A stretch of 8,202 bases of DNA from Candidatus Coatesiibacteriota bacterium (lineage in GTDB: Bacteria > Oederibacteriota > CAKKQC01). Positions 6,872-8,202 of the stretch are shown piece by piece (the first letter of the stretch is position 1; each line of letters opens with the position of its first letter). A model generated the notes under the pieces. It had not been told where the DNA came from and did no database searches. It saw only the letters and a program-made list of their open reading frames with translations. The stretch lies in the NCBI GenBank assembly GCA_023265785.1, contig JAHFSL010000087.1, forward strand, positions 1 through 8,202, written 5' to 3'. Both the position numbers and the translations under genes were made by a program.

Positions 6872-8202
6872 TGCCGAAGCGTTCGCGCACGAGTGACCGG
6901 ACCGCCTGGCCGGTGGGCAGGGTCAGCGCCTCCTGCGCCACGGCCTTGGCCTCCAGGTACCGCGTGGAGCGGATCAGCTTCTTGGTCTCGGTGAGGGAGA
7001 CCGGCGACACGCTGAAGGCGTCCAGACCCAGTCCCATCAGGAGCACCCCGACCAGCGGGTCGGTGGCGATCTCCCCGCACACGGTCACCCGGATCTTCTC
7101 CGCGTGCGCCGCCTCGATCACGTTGCGGATCAGCCGCAGGATTGCGGGATGCATCGGCTCGTAGAGGTAGTTGGTGCTCTGGTTCCCCCGGTCCACCGCG
7201 ATGGTGTACTGGATGAGGTCGTTGGACCCGATCGAGAAGAACGCCGCCTCCCGGGCCAGCAGGTCGGCAACGAGCGCCGCCGAGGGCGTTTCAATCATCG
7301 CGCCCACGGGAATCGCATCCTTGAACCGGACGCGCTCGGACTTGAGTTCCGACTTGGCCTCCTCCACGCACCGGACGGCCTGCCGGAACTCCTCGACGGA
7401 GGTGATGAGGGGGAACATCAGCTCGACGGTTCCGTGCATGCTGGCCCGCAGGATCGCCCGCAGCTGGGTCCGGAAGACCTCGCGGTTGGCCAGGCACATG
7501 CGGATCCCGCGCAGACCCAGGAACGGGTTCATTTCCCGCGACTCGCCCGCCGAGCGCAGGAATTTGTCCCCGCCCAGGTCGAGCGTCCGGATGACCACGG
7601 GTCGCGGCGCCATCTCCTTGACCACCTCGCGGTACCACCGGTACTGCTCCTCCTCGGTCGGCATGGTATCACGGTTCAGGAACAGGAACTCGGTCCGGTA
7701 CAATCCGACCCCCTCGGCGCCCCCGTTGCGGGCGGCCTGGGCCTCGATGGGCATCTCCAGGTTGGCCATGAGCGCCACCGCGCGGCCATCGGGGGTGGCC
7801 GCGGGCAGTCGGGTCATCTGGCGCAGGTCCTTGCGCCGCTGGTCCGCCACGCGCTGGAGGCGGGTGTAGTGCGCCAGGGTTGCCGCATCGGGGTCCAGGA
7901 TCAGCACACCGCCGATCCCGTCCAGGATGACCGTGGTCTCCCCGATGCCGACGTCACGCAGTTCCGTGACCGCCACCAACGCGGGCAGTTCCAGGGCCTG
8001 CGCGATGATCGCCGTGTGGGAGGTCCGGGACCCCGCGATCGTGGCAAATCCCACCACCTTGTCGCGGGGGATGTCGGCCGTCTCCGAGGGCGAGAGGTCG
8101 TCGGCCAGGATGATGACGCGGTCCTTGAGGGCCTTCAACTCGCGCCGCTCCTCGCCCGTCAGGTGCTTGAGCACCTGCCAGCCCACGTCCTCGATGTCGC
8201 TG
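6861..8202 (-). CDS. ptsI: PTS enzyme I (phosphoenolpyruvate-protein phosphotransferase), 5' end beyond window
   Basis: This is the C-terminal part, about 447 residues, of enzyme I of the phosphotransferase system, which takes phosphate from phosphoenolpyruvate and passes it to HPr. The frame stays open to the window's right edge. The GTG at 8184-8186 is an internal valine, since DIEDV upstream continues the family sequence. The phospho-histidine lies in GSRTSHTAIIAQ, with the His codon at 8016-8018. The PEP-binding TIM barrel follows with EGVGLYRTEFLFLNRD, RTLDLGGDKF, NPFLGLRGIRMCL, ELMFPLITS, GAMIETPSA and FSIGSNDLIQYT. The active-site cysteine is in VCGEIATD (codon 7077-7079), and GLGLDAFSVSP follows. 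All catalytic landmarks are present, so the enzyme should be active. The HPr-binding domain is outside the window. Whether this is a sugar-transport or regulatory PTS cannot be judged here. Its stop overlaps the tsaE start. Confidence 0.96.
   Translation of the reverse strand, partial: SDIEDVGWQVLKHLTGEERRELKALKDRVIILADDLSPSETADIPRDKVVGFATIAGSRTSHTAIIAQALELPALVAVTELRDVGIGETTVILDGIGGVLILDPDAATLAHYTRLQRVADQRRKDLRQMTRLPAATPDGRAVALMANLEMPIEAQAARNGGAEGVGLYRTEFLFLNRDTMPTEEEQYRWYREVVKEMAPRPVVIRTLDLGGDKFLRSAGESREMNPFLGLRGIRMCLANREVFRTQLRAILRASMHGTVELMFPLITSVEEFRQAVRCVEEAKSELKSERVRFKDAIPVGAMIETPSAALVADLLAREAAFFSIGSNDLIQYTIAVDRGNQSTNYLYEPMHPAILRLIRNVIEAAHAEKIRVTVCGEIATDPLVGVLLMGLGLDAFSVSPVSLTETKKLIRSTRYLEAKAVAQEALTLPTGQAVRSLVRERFGIER

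Noticed and set aside
7171..7869. 232-residue plus-strand open frame inside ptsI
   Set aside because: It is a Ser/Arg-rich shadow of a well-conserved enzyme gene, with no recognisable domain.
8184..8186. GTG as the start of ptsI
   Set aside because: Family sequence continues upstream in frame to the window edge, and the HPr-binding domain would be missing.

Overview
The window is 8.2 kb of very GC-rich, tightly packed bacterial DNA. It holds nine genes and almost no non-coding sequence: the largest gene-free stretch is 55 bases. The protein content fits a high-GC, Gram-negative-type environmental bacterium. It includes a type IV pilus/type II secretion ATPase, PTS enzyme I, the tsaE-tsaB-rimI cluster, a DUF2203 protein and GT39-like sugar transferases. 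My guess, with low confidence, is a lineage such as Acidobacteriota, Methylomirabilota or Rokubacteria. No marker gene settles this. I see no rRNA, tRNA, CRISPR, insertion sequence or phage gene.

Layout. Positions 1-789 (+) carry the C-terminal part of a GspE/PilB-type secretion ATPase. It runs head-on into two tandem minus-strand genes, 3798-2314 then 2317-830, which are paralogous polytopic membrane glycosyltransferases of the GT39/PMT_2 type. A GC-rich hairpin sits between the convergent ends at 788-811. Diverging from the transferase pair is an unrecognised exported protein (3854-4927, +), followed after four bases by a DUF2203 protein (4932-5345, +). That unit ends one base from the 3' end of a long minus-strand operon, which reads ptsI (from beyond the right edge to 6861), tsaE (6871-6443), tsaB (6446-5784) and rimI (5784-5347).

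How the genes work together. tsaE and tsaB make partners of the t6A tRNA-modification complex, and rimI is the acetyltransferase gene that commonly sits with them. The stop and start codons of ptsI/tsaE, tsaE/tsaB and tsaB/rimI overlap by 11, 4 and 1 bases, so the four genes are probably co-transcribed and translationally coupled. The two transferases share an ATGA overlap and are also coupled. They may add sugars to a surface glycan or lipid on the outer face of the inner membrane, but the substrate is unknown.

I do not see a clearly novel system here. The points worth a second look are: the tandem transferase duplication with its conserved soluble tail; the unassigned exported protein beside it; the absence of a normally spaced Shine-Dalgarno sequence at all seven visible start codons; and -10-like hexamers placed so close to three of these starts that leaderless or near-leaderless transcripts are plausible.
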